A stretch of 64,000 nucleotides of DNA from NCBI GenBank assembly GCA_034620365.1, contig JAQGEQ010000350.1, positions 124,001 to 188,000 on the forward strand. The letters run 5' to 3'. Both the position numbers and the translations under genes were made by a program. Source of the DNA: Pegea sp. RAD2-039. Its lineage: Eukaryota; Chordata; Thaliacea; Salpida; Salpidae. Positions 50,701 through 64,000 of this stretch are shown here, one piece after another. The notes below the pieces were generated by a model, which saw nothing but the letters and a program-made list of their open reading frames with translations, was not told the origin of the DNA and ran no database searches. Position 1 is the first letter of the stretch; every line of letters starts with the position of its first letter.

Positions 50701-53700
50701 CTTACAAACAAATCTTGTGCTTGGTGGTTGAAGATGCTGAAGACTCACTTGCTTCTAGCACCTTGACTTGTAAAAACTCCTCCACCAACACCAAGTCAAT
50801 AATAACTTGTCTTACAAACAAATCTTGTGCTTGGTTGTTGAAGGTGCTGAAGACTCAATTGCTTCTAGCACCTTGACTTGTAAAAGCTCCTCGACGAACA
50901 ACATCCAGTCAATAATAACTTGTCTTACAAACAAATCTTATGTTTGGTTGTTGAAGGTGCTGAAGACTCAATTGCTTCTAGCACGTTGACTTGTAAAAAC
51001 TCCTCGACCACCAACACCAAGTCAATATTAACTTGTCTTACAAACAAATCTTGTGTTTGGTTGTTGAAGGTGCTGAAGACGAACTTGCTTCTAGCACCTT
51101 GACTTGTAAAAACTCCTCGACCACCAACACCAAGTCAATAACTTGTCTTACAAACAAATCTTGTGCTTGGTTGTTGAAGGTGCTGAAGACTAACTTGCTT
51201 CTAGCACCTTGACTTGTAAAAACTCCTCGACCAACAACATCAAGTCAATAATAACTTGTCTTACAAACAAATCTTGTGCTTGGTGGTCGAAGGTGCTGAA
51301 GACTCGCTTGCTTCTAGCACCTTGACTTGTAAAAACTCCTCCACCAACACCAAGTCAATAATAACTTGCCTTACAAACAAATCTTGTGCTTGGTTGTTGA
51401 AGGTGCTGAAGACTCACTTGCTTCTAACACCTTGACTTGTAAAAACTCCTCGACCAACAACATCAAGTCAATAATAACTTGTCTTATAAACAAATCTTGT
51501 GTTTGGTTGTTGAAGGTGCTGAAGACTCAATTGCTTCTAGCACCTTGACTTGTAAAAGCTCCTCGACGAACAACATCCAGTCAATAATAACTTGTCTTAC
51601 AAACAAATCTTATGTTTGGTTGTTGAAGGTGCTGAAGACTCAATTGCTTCTAGCACGTTGACTTGTAAAAACTCCTCGACCACCAACACCAAGTCAATAT
51701 TAACTTGTCTTACAAACAAATCTTGTGCTTGGTTGTTGAAGGTGCTGAAGACTCAATTGCTTCTAGCACCTTGACTTGTAAAAGCTCCTCGACGAACAAC
51801 ATCCAGTCAATAATAACTTGTCTTACAAACAAATCTTATGTTTGGTTGTTGAAGGTGCTGAAGACTCAATTGCTTCTAGCACCTTGACTTGTAAAAACTC
51901 CTCGACCACCAACACCAAGTCAATATTAACTTGTCTTACAAACAAATCTTGTGCTTGGTGGTTGAAGATGCTGAAGACTCACTTGCTTCTAGCACCTTGA
52001 CTTGTAAAAACTCCTCGACCACCAACACCAAGTCAATAATAACTTGTCTTACAAACAAATCTTGTGCTTGGTGGTTGAAGATGCTGAAGACTCACTTGCT
52101 TCTAGCACCTTGACTTGTAAAAACTCCTCGACGAACAACATCCAAGTCAATAATAACTTGTCTTACAAACAAATCTTATGTTTGGTTGTTGAAGGTGCTG
52201 AAGACTCAATTGCTTCTAGCACGTTGACTTGTAAAAACTCCTCGACCACCAACACCAAGTCAATATTAACTTGTCTTACAAACAAATCTTGTGTTTGGTT
52301 GTTGAAGGTGCTGAAGACGAACTTGCTTCTAGCACCTTGGCTTGTAAAAACTCCTCGACCACCAACACCAAGTCAATAACTTGTCTTACAAACAAATCTT
52401 GTGCTTGGTTGTTGAAGGTGCTGAAGACTAACTTGCTTCTAGCACCTTGACTTGTAAAAACTCCTCGACCAACAACATCAAGTCAATAATAACTTGTCTT
52501 ACAAACAAATCTTGTGCTTGGTGGTCGAAGGTGCTGAAGACTCGCTTGCTTCTAGCACCTTGACTTGTAAAAACTCCTCGACCACCAACACCAAGTCAAT
52601 AATAACTTGCCTTACAAACAAATCTTGTGCTTGGTTGTTGAAGGTGCTGATGACTTACTTGCTTCTAGCACCTTGACTTGTAAAAACTCCTCGACTACTT
52701 TAAAACTTTTTCAAGTCTAGATCTTTTTAATTATTTTTAATTTTAATTATTTTTCTGCAGCAGCTCCGGAAGTCGCAAAAGTAGTCCAGAAGTCCTCGAA
52801 AGTTGCCAAAGATCCCAAAAAGAAGAAGACCCCGGCATCCACTGCATCAAACCTTCAGACTCCGGTGGATATCTCTCGTCTTGATCTTAGAGTCGGAAAG
52901 ATCATCAACGTAAAGAAGCATCCAGATGCAGACACTTTATACGTAGAAGACATCGACGTTGGTGAAGAAAAGCCTCGAAATGTTGTCACGGGTGTCGCGC
53001 GTTTTATTCCTATCGAACAAGTAACTAGCTGATGACGTCATCATCACCTAAACTCATCGTCGATTGTTAGATGCAAAATCGGATGGTGGTTGCTCTTTGT
53101 AATCTGAAACCATCTAAGCTACGAGGAATCGTATCTCAGGCGATGGTGATGTGTGCTTCTACTGATGAAGCTGTTGAAATAATATCACCACCAGAGGGAG
53201 CTCTTCCCGGGGATAAAATTGTTGTTTCTGGTTTCAGTGGTGAGTCACGTGACATGAAAATGCCTTCTTCATCTTTCAATATACTTCTTGATTTGTTTTT
53301 TCACTTTTAAAACGTTTTTTTGATCAGCAGAATGTTTAGGGTACTTTTTCAGATCTTTTTGCTATAATCTCTCAAATCAGTCGCTAGTCTCTCATAGTTA
53401 GAGTCTTTAGTCAATTAACTGTTTGTGGTATTCAACTTTCTTGATGATAAATTTCATGTGAGCTTCTACAAAATCTCATTTTTCGTTTCTTGCTTCACCC
53501 ACACTTCACTTCTTGGTTCGACGCTCAGATATTTTGATTCCCAGCAACTCTTTCAATTCAGATCGATAAAGAAGTTAAAAGAGAGACTCGTTTCGAAGTG
53601 GTTGGAAAGATCACTGAGTAGATTTATACTTTTACTGATAACAACTCTATCTTCTTGATTTGTAGAATCATTTCTCTTTTCAAATAATGTTCTTACTGAA

Positions 53701-53966
53701 CTTTCTTCAAACTCAATTACATTTCACTAAACAGATTACTCCCAACAAATATTTTTTCGTCGATTTTACATCTTTGCTGAATTTTGTAATCTTTAACAGG
53801 AAGCCCTGACTCTCAAATCAATCCAAAGAAGAAGATCTTGGAACAAGTCTTCCCAGACTTGAAAACGGATGCCTCGTGTACTGCCTGCTATAAAGGATCA
53901 CCTCTTTCAGTAGCCACAAAAGGGGTTTGTAAATCTCAAACATTAGCAAATGTACGCGTCAAATAA
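44735..53966 (+). CDS. AIMP1: aminoacyl-tRNA synthetase complex-interacting protein 1 (p43/EMAP II), 6 exons, 302 aa
   Basis: Exons 44735-44840, 45211-45320, 48651-48747, 52761-53020, 53071-53239, 53800-53966 (909 nt, in frame). Residues 1-75 are a coiled coil that docks the multi-synthetase complex (IEDLKEEVKSKKQLLEDLEKK, ending NGVFQ like the NGVKQ of vertebrates). A Lys-rich linker with KKKK at 124-127 leads to the tRNA-binding OB fold and EMAP II region, ~139-302: PVDISRLDLRVGKI, HPDADTLYVE, QMQNRMVVALCNLKP, SQAMVMCAS, NPKKKILEQV, GVCKSQTLANVRVK. Human AIMP1 is 312 aa. Intron 2 (3.3 kb) holds two antisense LINEs; intron 3 (4.0 kb) is mostly satellite DNA. Exon 4 has a tandem CAGCAG acceptor; using either site keeps frame and differs by one Ala. 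Poly(A) signal AATAAA at 54095-54100. Confidence 0.93.
45090..45320 (+). CDS. AIMP1: alternative first exon of AIMP1 with mitochondrial-type presequence
   Basis: An ATG at 45108 opens a frame that runs uninterrupted into exon 2 (45211-45320). The added 35 residues (MSKLLSFVRLSFSSKK ... NKFSSSG) contain six Lys/Arg, ten Ser and no Asp/Glu, as in mitochondrial targeting sequences. An acceptor-like TTTATTTATACAG ends at 45089, only 18 bases before the ATG. The product would lack the first coiled-coil segment coded by 44735-44840. The frame and composition are seen; expression and targeting are inferred. A chance open stretch of 34 codons cannot be ruled out. Confidence 0.4.
45605..46720 (-). mobile_element. 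5'-truncated LINE (subfamily B) in AIMP1 intron 2
   Basis: On the minus strand it runs from the YTDD-type RT region (about 46610-46650) through the ORF2 end (VRPILEYNVSAWMPYQ, ESVQATFTRLVCRKLN) to the subfamily-B 3' UTR and shared tail at 45605-45690. Frames are broken. It lies antisense to AIMP1, well clear of both flanking exons. Confidence 0.9.
46790..48475 (-). mobile_element. internally deleted LINE keeping ORF1 and both ends (half-LINE)
   Basis: The minus strand holds the 5' UTR (48475-48160), all of ORF1 (48144-47137), then about 130 bases of the ORF1-ORF2 spacer. Near 47000-47010 it jumps straight to a subfamily-A 3' UTR (46998-46795) with the shared tail. ORF2 (endonuclease and RT) is absent. 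ORF1 starts with a PHD-type zinc finger (CNGNCQACNKTC ... CIKCLFRFHLTC ... YIKC), then a coiled coil and the domain with RPLKVSFQERWEKRKFLAKL. One Trp codon (TGG to TAG) after DASTKKPLT interrupts ORF1. Confidence 0.88.
49033..52695 (+). repeat. satellite array of 110-113 bp monomers, about 33 copies, in AIMP1 intron 3
   Basis: Monomers follow head to tail with a usual spacing of 113 bp and a 110-bp variant that lacks three bases of AATAATAACTTGTC. Landmarks in each unit are CTTACAAACAAATCTTGTG, GAAGGTGCTGAAGACTCA, GCTTCTAGCACCTTGACTTG and CCTCGACCAACAACA. Each unit carries two inverted repeats: AAGGTGCT/AGCACCTT, extended by GAAG/CTTC around a 9-base loop with one bulged base, and TTGACTTG/CAAGTCAA. 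The 5'-most unit is degenerate. A 60-codon frame recurs in most units, but it ends within the next unit and has no splice context, so it is not called as a gene. Variant units recur in sets of two or three (see findings). Confidence 0.97.
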
Positions 53967-54109
53967 GCTGCGTGTTTGCAAATACTTTGTCACATGACTA
54001 AGTTTGTCACATGATTTTAATATTATCTTCTTTTTGATCTTAATGAAAATAATTTGAATGGGGATGAATTTCTTCATTTTTTTATTAATTTCAAAATAAA
54101 ATATAGAAA

Positions 54110-54860
54110 TTTGCGCTAAAAATGTCGTACTATTTAAAAGTTTAGTAAGTTTGTCAGTTCCACTGAAGTTTTAGTTGATTAATCCGTCACCCTGACTTCG
54201 ATTTGAAGCAGATTGCAAAGATTTATTTTTAAAAAGTTAGTTTGACTGATTTAGCAGAGGAATCTTAATGCTCGAAGCTACTGAGGACTCGCCTTGTACC
54301 AATTAGTCAACAAAATGCTCCTAAATATAATAACAAGATATTTTACTTCAATGCTTTTTAATTGATAAGTTTTTAATTTAAATTTGTTTTATAATTGTAC
54401 AAACAATTTTGAAAATTAATTCTTCAATTCAAACTATTCATGATAATGTAAAAGCTCATTTAGTTTGCAAAGTCTTAAAAGCAATCAAGTATTTACTCAT
54501 TAACTGCTATTGTATAAAAATAAATCATTAAATATGTTGAAAAACTTAGAAATGAAGTCAAGTGAAAAGTTTATCGGCTGGATAATATTTAGTAAAATCT
54601 TTAATATTAGTTTTAAGATAGCTTTCAATTAACTCTGACATCAAACTATTACAGGAAGAGTTTTGATAAAATGCTTTTATATAAACTTTTTATATCCTTA
54701 GAAAAAATCATTGATAATAACTCTAATAATTTTATACAAGTATAAGTTTTTTGTAAGAATATAATTCGAATAAATAATACTTTGAGCTTGTATCTAACAA
54801 TTAATTTATTAATATTTTAATTTTATATTTAACATTTTACCTATTGATAAAGATCAAGTC
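54110..54860. other. A/T-rich spacer after AIMP1
   Basis: No gene recognised. A weak likeness to the satellite monomer (AATGCTCGAAGCTACTGAGG) near 54268 is not strong enough to call. Confidence 0.45.
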
Positions 54861-54865
54861 GTTAT

Positions 54866-57800
54866 TTATTAATTATAATAAGTGCGAAGGAGGGTACCTG
54901 ATGAGAGTACCTCTCGCTAACACACATTTTCACAAATAACATCTATTTAGCCAAAAATATAGAAAGTAAAAGATGTAACACATGGTATTTCGATAACACT
55001 CAAAGCATATGACAGTGAACAATTACATAGAATGTCAATAATATAAAAAAGGGAACAAATCACAGTTTAGAAATGTCAGCATTGGCAATATTAAAACGGT
55101 TCAACTTTTGCTTGAACAACATGAGTGATTCTGATATGGCAATGTCTGATGGCAACTGGTTCCATGTACTAATTGTGTGGTGTGAGAACAAATTTGCTCT
55201 GACTAATGTACCAGGTGATATGGGTTTATTAAGATGTAATGTGTGTCGTCTGAATTGATTTAACTTGAAGGAAAGACTAATGGAAAAGAAATCATCAAAC
55301 TGAAGGTCAATTAAATTGTGAATAATTTAAAAATAAAAATTAGTCGTATTTAATCCGTCGAATTTTCAAAGTATCTAAATTGAAGTGAACTGAAACGATG
55401 TTTAAAACTATCTTATTTAATATTAAGTTTCCTGCATACTAATATCGTAAATGTTGCCTGAACAGATTCGATTTTTTTGATATCACTATGGTATCCATGC
55501 ACTAACATTGTATTTAAGAATTGGACGTACGTACAACTTGAAAAGATTGATAAAAAAGCATGAGTGCTTAGAATTAAAGGTCTTTATAATAAGAAAGACA
55601 AGGTTGATTGATTTTCCAAAGATTTTGGAAACATAATTGCGCCATTTAAAGTCAGATGATGGAGTAATGCCAAGCTTTAGGATCGAAGATACTCGTTGAA
55701 TAATAAATCTAATAATGGAGTATTGGTCCAAGCAATTCACTGCTGGTTTACGAGAAAAAGTTAGAAGTTCAGACTTTGTGGGCTGGATTCTGAGCTGCCA
55801 ATTCGTAGACTGGTTTTCTACAGTGTGTAGTGCAGTTTAAAGTTTTGAAGGATTGCAAGACAATAGCTTGATATCATCTGTATACACAAACACTACTAAT
55901 CCTCTGATGAAGTCTTAGATGAAAATTAAAAAGAGAAAGGGACCCAGAACAGAACCCTGAGAAACACCACTAGTGATTTAATCTTTTTACGATCTTTTTA
56001 AGATTTAAAGATTTTTCTACACGAGTTTGTTGGGTTTAACTGATAAGTAATCTTCATATATGTAAGATGAAGATGTTGATTTTTAAGTTTTTCAATAAAG
56101 TAACGAGCATAGTGTGTGGGACAGAATCAAACGCTTTAGCAAAATCGAGGTATATGATGTCACATATAGGGAGTATTACTTTTATAGTGGGTTGTAAGCT
56201 CATTAAGAAAAGTGAGATGTTGAGTCAGGGAAGATCTCCGTTTCACAAAGCCATGCTGGACATCAGATATTAGATGGTGCTCCATCAAATGACTGGTCAT
56301 ATGACTGTGAATGATATGCTCTTGAGCTCTGCAGATAACTGAAGTCAGCGAAACTAGTCTGTAGTTAAGTGTGGTGTTTCTGGGACCCTTTTTATGAATT
56401 GGAGTAATAATAGCTTTATTCCAAATTTGTGGAACTCTTCCTCGCCTCAGAGTCATGTTAAAGAAAAGCGATAAAGGTAGTGATAAAGAGGAATTAGTTT
56501 TTCTTAAAAACAAAGCTGGGAACTGATCTGGGGTTGTTTAAAACTGATGATTTTAAAGAAAAATAGACCTAGATACTATCGACCGTTATGTCAAGATCTA
56601 TCATCTCAGAGACATTTGTAAGAATGTCGGAGTAGGAGAGAGAAGGAGTATTGCCATCATCGGTTATAAAAACGCTATTAAATTGATTGTTTAGCAACTC
56701 AGCTTTATTTTCTGGTTCCATCACAAGCTGGTCGCTGTTATCAATTAGGGGAAGTATTTGAGACCTCGCCTTAAGCTTGCGATTTATGAAACCCAAAAAC
56801 GTTTACTTGCAAGGTGAAGATAAAACTGCACTTTCTCTTCCTAAATATAAATTAGAAATAGATTTCTTGTAAACTATACAAAGATATTTGTACAGAGATT
56901 TGATGGAAGGGTCTGTTTTAGTTTGTTTGTAAAGGAGGTTTATTAAGTGTTGTAAATTCTTTAAATTTTTGAGCAAATGTGGTTTTCTGTTGGCTCTATA
57001 AAAAGGTATGAATTTTTCGATTGACTCTTTAACGATATTAGTAAGCCTTGAGTAAATAGTATTGCTATCTTCGGAAGAGTTGAAAACAGAAATCCAGTCA
57101 ACATCTGATAGAAATTTGTTAATGCCATTATAATTTCCACAGTAAAAATTCCTTTTGCTTGAAGTTTTAACTTTCATAAAAAAGTTTGGTGGAGCTTGAA
57201 TTCAATCATATTGTGATCGCATGTCAAAGCAAAAGGTTCTTTTTGATCAACGTAGATAATGTTCCCAGGTTTTGATGTGATAAGAAGATCCAAAGTATTG
57301 CCACTAACTTGGGTCGGAAAAGTAACCATCTGAGATAAATCATTGGCGTTGAGGAAGCTTACAAAGGCAGGACTTAGAAAGGCTGAATTAGTATTACCCC
57401 TATCCAAGTTAAACGATTTTCCAATAAATGCTAAATTCGGGTTATTCCAATCAATTTTACTAAAATTAAAATCACCCAAAATATATAACTCAGGACACAC
57501 AACACTCTTCAGAACCTTCAATAAGGCCTTTACAGTAAACTCATCATTAATTTTAGAGGGTGGTAGGTAGGTACATATAAAACGAGAAAAATTGGACTTA
57601 GAGTAATGAAAATCAAAAGCGATAATCTCAAACCCTGGACAATTAATGGGATCGATCTGAATTCTAGAGATCATGGGCGCAAGCGATATTTTGTAAATTA
57701 CGCAAACACCGCCGACTCTATCATACAGTCTATCAGAACGCAAAACACAAACAAGATTACCGTCAACCAGAAAAGAATCAGTATAAAACGGTTTCAACCA

Positions 57801-59165
57801 AGTTTTAGTAATAAAAACAAACGTGAAATCTTGGGAATGCAAAAGAGCTTTCAATTGAAAATTTTTCTTAATAATCGACCGTGCGATGAAAAACATACCT
57901 AATGTGATAGAAGAATTGTCTTTTTGACGCTTGTGAGATTTGATGATAAGCTTCTGTAAATTGATATCTTGGATATTAACAATTGTGTCCGGAGAGAGTT
58001 TGAAAAAAGAAGATGTGGGTCCAGTGGTTATTTACTACTTCCGTTTTTTGAAAAAACCTTGACGATTCTCAAGGCCCATGGTGGACCTTGAACTTTGTAT
58101 TTGAAATCAGTTGGTTGTTCCTTCTGATTTCGGTTATACGCCTCTTTTAGAAGACGCTTATTTTCTAAGCGATCATCTTCACACATATCATGTACCACTC
58201 TAATGCGCTCGAATTTTTCGTCAAGCCTTAGCTTATACAGCTTGGCAAGAAACTTGCGTTTGTCCCATCTTTCTTGAAAGGACACTTTCAACGGTCTTTG
58301 ACGATCTGAGCTTTTTGTTTCATGTCTAGTCATTGATACCTTTGAAACGTCCACAAAATAAAGGCTTTGAGAGCACATTTGATTAAAAAACTTACTGTCA
58401 TCTTTATCGGTCTCAGAGACATTAAAGATGATGACATTGTTTTCTCTGTCATCACGGTCTAAAGTGAGTTTTTTGTGCGTTTCGGTGACCTTCTTGGAAA
58501 GAAGCTGCACCATGTTAATATTCTAGTCGGAACCGGGATCACCGACCACCGAGGCCCATGTGACTTGTTTCTTTGTAGAGGCATCCAGTTCGTTCATTGA
58601 TTTAGACAAACTAGAAACTTTTTCATTGATATTGGCAAGATCTTTGGCAATTTCCGATTTAAGTTTGGCTAATTCAGCAGATACAGATTTGCTGATGTCG
58701 GATAATAGGTTTTGATTAGAATTGGATGAGGGAGCTGTTGTGTCCATGGTTCTACATTTAATGCAGAGCTATTTATATCCCATTTGCTTCATCTGGTAGT
58801 TATCAAATATATCGTAAATTCTTTTGCTCACATCACTACAGGTGAGATGAAACCAGGAGAGACATTTAACGCATTCTATTGCCGGATCTTTACCAGAGCA
58901 AATTTCATTACAAGATTGGCAATTACCATTGCAAGCTTGTTTTGATGAAGTCGGTTTGTCAGGATTTTTTTTTATATTCGATCTTAAGATCTTGGTAGTT
59001 TTATGTGTATCCACCATAGTTCTTATAAAAGATTTTTACTGTCACCAACCACTATATATAGTATATATATAATATACAAATCACTTCCTAGAAATAACTT
59101 TATCACAACTTATAAGCACTTATTCAAATAGAATATAACCTATAACCTGAAACTTATTCAAGTAC
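54866..59165 (-). mobile_element. near full-length APE-type LINE (CR1/L2-like), inactivated
   Basis: Minus strand, about 4.3 kb. The 5' UTR is 59165-59020. ORF1 (59017-58028) has a PHD-type finger (CNGNCQSCNEIC ... CVKCLSWFHLTC ... CIKC), a coiled coil and the RPLKVSFQ domain; it is interrupted by two TAG stops, near 58770 and 58525. ORF2 starts with an APE endonuclease (57896-57174) that keeps GDFN and CDH, but the catalytic Glu of the usual TETWL is Lys (ITKTWLKP). It continues through frameshifts near 57175 and 56540 into RT (56513-55850; YTDD site near 55880) and the ORF2 end (YVRPILKYNVSAW). The subfamily-B 3' UTR ends in the shared tail at 54866-54930. Both enzyme change and frame breaks make it inactive. 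Confidence 0.93.
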
Positions 59166-59212
59166 AATATTTTCTTTTTAGGATATGTTCAGGTTTCATT
59201 TGATTTTACTTT

Positions 59213-59392
59213 TTTTTATATATATAAATGCGAAGGAGGGTGCCTAAAGAGAACACAACTCGCTAACACACACTCTCTCAAGTTTTTTATGGTTTTTCTC
59301 AGGATTTTATAAATATGTCTCCACCTGGGGTCGAACCCGGTACTTCCTAGCTAGAAGGTAGGTGTAGTAACCACTTCGCCATCAAGCAGGAC
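59213..59392 (-). mobile_element. tRNA-headed, LINE-tailed SINE, copy 2
   Basis: Same order as the copy at 31770-31960: a head starting GTCCTGCTTGATGGCGAAGT, a good box B GGGTTCGACCCC (complement of 59327-59338), a linker, then the LINE 3' tail and an A/T-rich end. It lies only ~50 bases from the 5' end of the large LINE, in the same orientation, but is a separate insertion because its own tail is complete. Confidence 0.9.
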
Positions 59393-59394
59393 AT

Positions 59395-60300
59395 TTTCAA
59401 CTCCGTTGCATTTGAAATCCGGTTTCCTATGTACAAGATTAAAAATGAAAACTTCAAATATCTAACAGATATGGTTCGCCTTTTCAAGTAAAGCAGCTGT
59501 CGCAAAAATTCTGGAAGACACTCCTAGTTCAAAAATAATAAGGTTTTTACAATTGCCGCACATGACAACTTTTTGTAACCAATTACAGCTTAATTGAAAT
59601 GGTGGTTTGAAGAATTTTCTTATTTTCTGCAGAGTGAAAATTTCTTTTCAAAATTTCAATGAATTTGGAAAAACTTTTAATTGCAAAAAAGTGGATTTCA
59701 AGAATGTATCCTTCAGGGTCTGACAAATGTGGTTTATGATGAAGATTTCATCAAAGTTCTAATTTCCCCAACTTACTTTCTACAATATTCTTGGAGTATT
59801 TACACCACTTTTATTTTACTCAAATAATTTCTTGAAGTATTAAAACATTAACAAAGTTCACCTGAACTTTTTGTCACTTTTCATGGTCTTCAATCTTTTT
59901 ATTTTTTAACTCTTGCTTCCTTCGTCTTCGACTGATTTCAACAATTCAAAATAAACGTGAAAATTCGTATTTAATAAATTTTTAAATTCTATCTAATAGA
60001 GATTTTTCATATTTTTCTTCATTTTTTAAAAACATTTCAAAGAGTTTTTTGTGTCTTGTTAAAATTACTAAGTTAGTCAGGTTGAAATCGATTTAAATTT
60101 ATCCTTAAGTCTTATGATTAGAACTGAATATTGTTGAGGGTTTTATTAGTAAGATAAACAAATTGGATCTGAAATTGCTTGTTAAAGGAAAGCTAGCAGA
60201 ACTTATTGTTTGAGTTAGACGAAAAAATATTTTAATAAAACTTAAACCATTAATTACCTCTCCACTTAAATAGATTTACCAACAACTTTTAGAATTATTT
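59395..60300. other. gene-free spacer before the sarcalumenin 3' end
   Basis: No supported feature on either strand. AIMP1 and sarcalumenin converge across this 6-kb interval, most of which is LINE. Confidence 0.45.
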
Positions 60301-60303
60301 TAT

Positions 60304-60309
60304 TTTATT
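60304..60309 (-). promoter_or_regulatory. poly(A) signal of sarcalumenin-like gene
   Basis: TTTATT on the plus strand (AATAAA on the minus) lies 119 bases beyond the stop codon at 60428. Confidence 0.45.
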
Positions 60310-60427
60310 AGAGATTTTTTATCACATTGAAACAGCAGCACGGGAAAAATATTTTATGTGAATTATTTTTAGCAAGTTAAGACACAATTAGTACTAGATT
60401 ATATACAATTAAAAGGGACAAAAGTAA

Positions 60428-63443
<3,016 letters not shown>

Positions 63444-63449
63444 AACTAA

Positions 63450-64000
63450 AAATAATGAAAAGAACCTGAACTAAGCAAAAAAATCAATTACGCAATTAAC
63501 TGCAAATAGTAAACATTAAAAATATTTTATTGGGCTTAAAGGTTGTACTTGCGACAAAACCTTATAGAAATATAGAAAGAATTACTACGATAACCGTGTA
63601 TCTCATGCTTTTAAGACAGTCTAAATTGCTCGAAAACAAAAAAGCTCTACATAAAACTTTAATGGCAATTTGAAAACATTTTCAACAAATTTACAAAAAA
63701 CCTGTCGATTTTAAGCTTATACACAAATTAGGTTTTACTACTTTTATTTGAGTGTTTCTAAGCAGACATAAATAAAATATCTACAAAAATAACTTAGATT
63801 AGAAATAATCGAGTAAAAGCTGTTGATTACTTTTTAGGTAAACAAAATAAATTTTCCAAATTTATTTAACTTAAGGCTTTTGCAAATATACTTTTTTGTG
63901 TTTTATTTACTTGACTGTTTGAGGATCTCATCAGTATATGTTGTGTCTACTAGAAGTTTGTGAGCTCTTAGCTGGCTCAACAAGAAAAAAGTTTGTCTGA
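63450..64000. other. 5' flank of the sarcalumenin-like gene
   Basis: No further gene, repeat or clear TATA box could be identified to the window end. Confidence 0.45.

Noticed and set aside
49130..52676. Series of 60-codon frames and one of 111 codons in the satellite
   Set aside because: They recur with the repeat period, each ending inside the next monomer, and lie in an intron of a fully supported gene.
49033..52695. Hammerhead ribozyme in the satellite monomer
   Set aside because: One late copy has CTGATGA, but the required GAAA and three-stem layout are missing on both strands.
49033..52695. CRISPR-like array
   Set aside because: Units are contiguous tandem repeats with no unique spacers, in an animal genome.
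57343..57902. Plus-strand frames of 75 and 98 codons
   Set aside because: They are antisense shadows of the LINE endonuclease.

Overview
This window is nuclear DNA from an animal, most likely an invertebrate bilaterian. It is strongly AT-rich. Genes are split by GT-AG introns, many only 46-60 bp long, and several encode clear animal orthologues: TMF1, NDUFB11, DDX46/PRP5, AIMP1 and sarcalumenin. Large gene-poor, A/T-rich tracts and decayed non-LTR retrotransposons fill the rest. The species cannot be fixed from sequence alone. No bacterial, viral or organellar segment was recognised.

Layout. 1-105: tail of a LINE ORF1. 939-3264: nine-exon gene for an orphan secreted protein of 597 aa. 3906-4332: 16-bp tandem array. 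4650-6530: tRNA-like SINE, tRNA-Asp-like relic and LINE relic. 7807-8925: two LINE 3' ends in inverted orientation. 9117-14728: TMF1 (23 exons, 969 aa). 15480-16460: old LINE relic. 18216-19481 and 27627-28862: two intronless CHK2-like (pseudo)kinases, with a decayed third copy near 23545-23855. 30900-31960: LINE tail and SINE. 32493-32556: degenerate duplicate of a DDX46 exon. 34011-34806: NDUFB11. 35440-36030: LINE fragment. 37385-43130: DDX46 (28 exons, 1121 aa). 44735-53966: AIMP1 (302 aa); one intron holds two antisense LINEs and another holds about 33 copies of a 110-113 bp satellite. 54866-59165: near full-length dead LINE. 59213-59392: SINE. 60428-63443 (minus strand): sarcalumenin-like GTPase (459 aa).

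The genes do not form one pathway. They serve Golgi tethering, respiratory complex I, the spliceosome, the multi-synthetase complex and the ER/SR lumen. The exon models of all five orthologues and of the secreted protein were assembled by hand. Each closes exactly in frame, and for the five orthologues the resulting protein aligns along its length with the family, which supports the splice sites.

Most interesting signals: (1) pyrimidine-AG acceptor-like sites just upstream of several start codons, hinting at spliced-leader trans-splicing; (2) an alternative AIMP1 first exon that would add a mitochondrial-type presequence; (3) a satellite inside AIMP1 whose monomer carries two inverted repeats; (4) fast-decaying intronless CHK2-like paralogues; (5) a LINE/SINE partnership sharing a 3' stem-loop, plus a half-LINE that keeps only ORF1. 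No new defence or regulatory system can be claimed from sequence alone.
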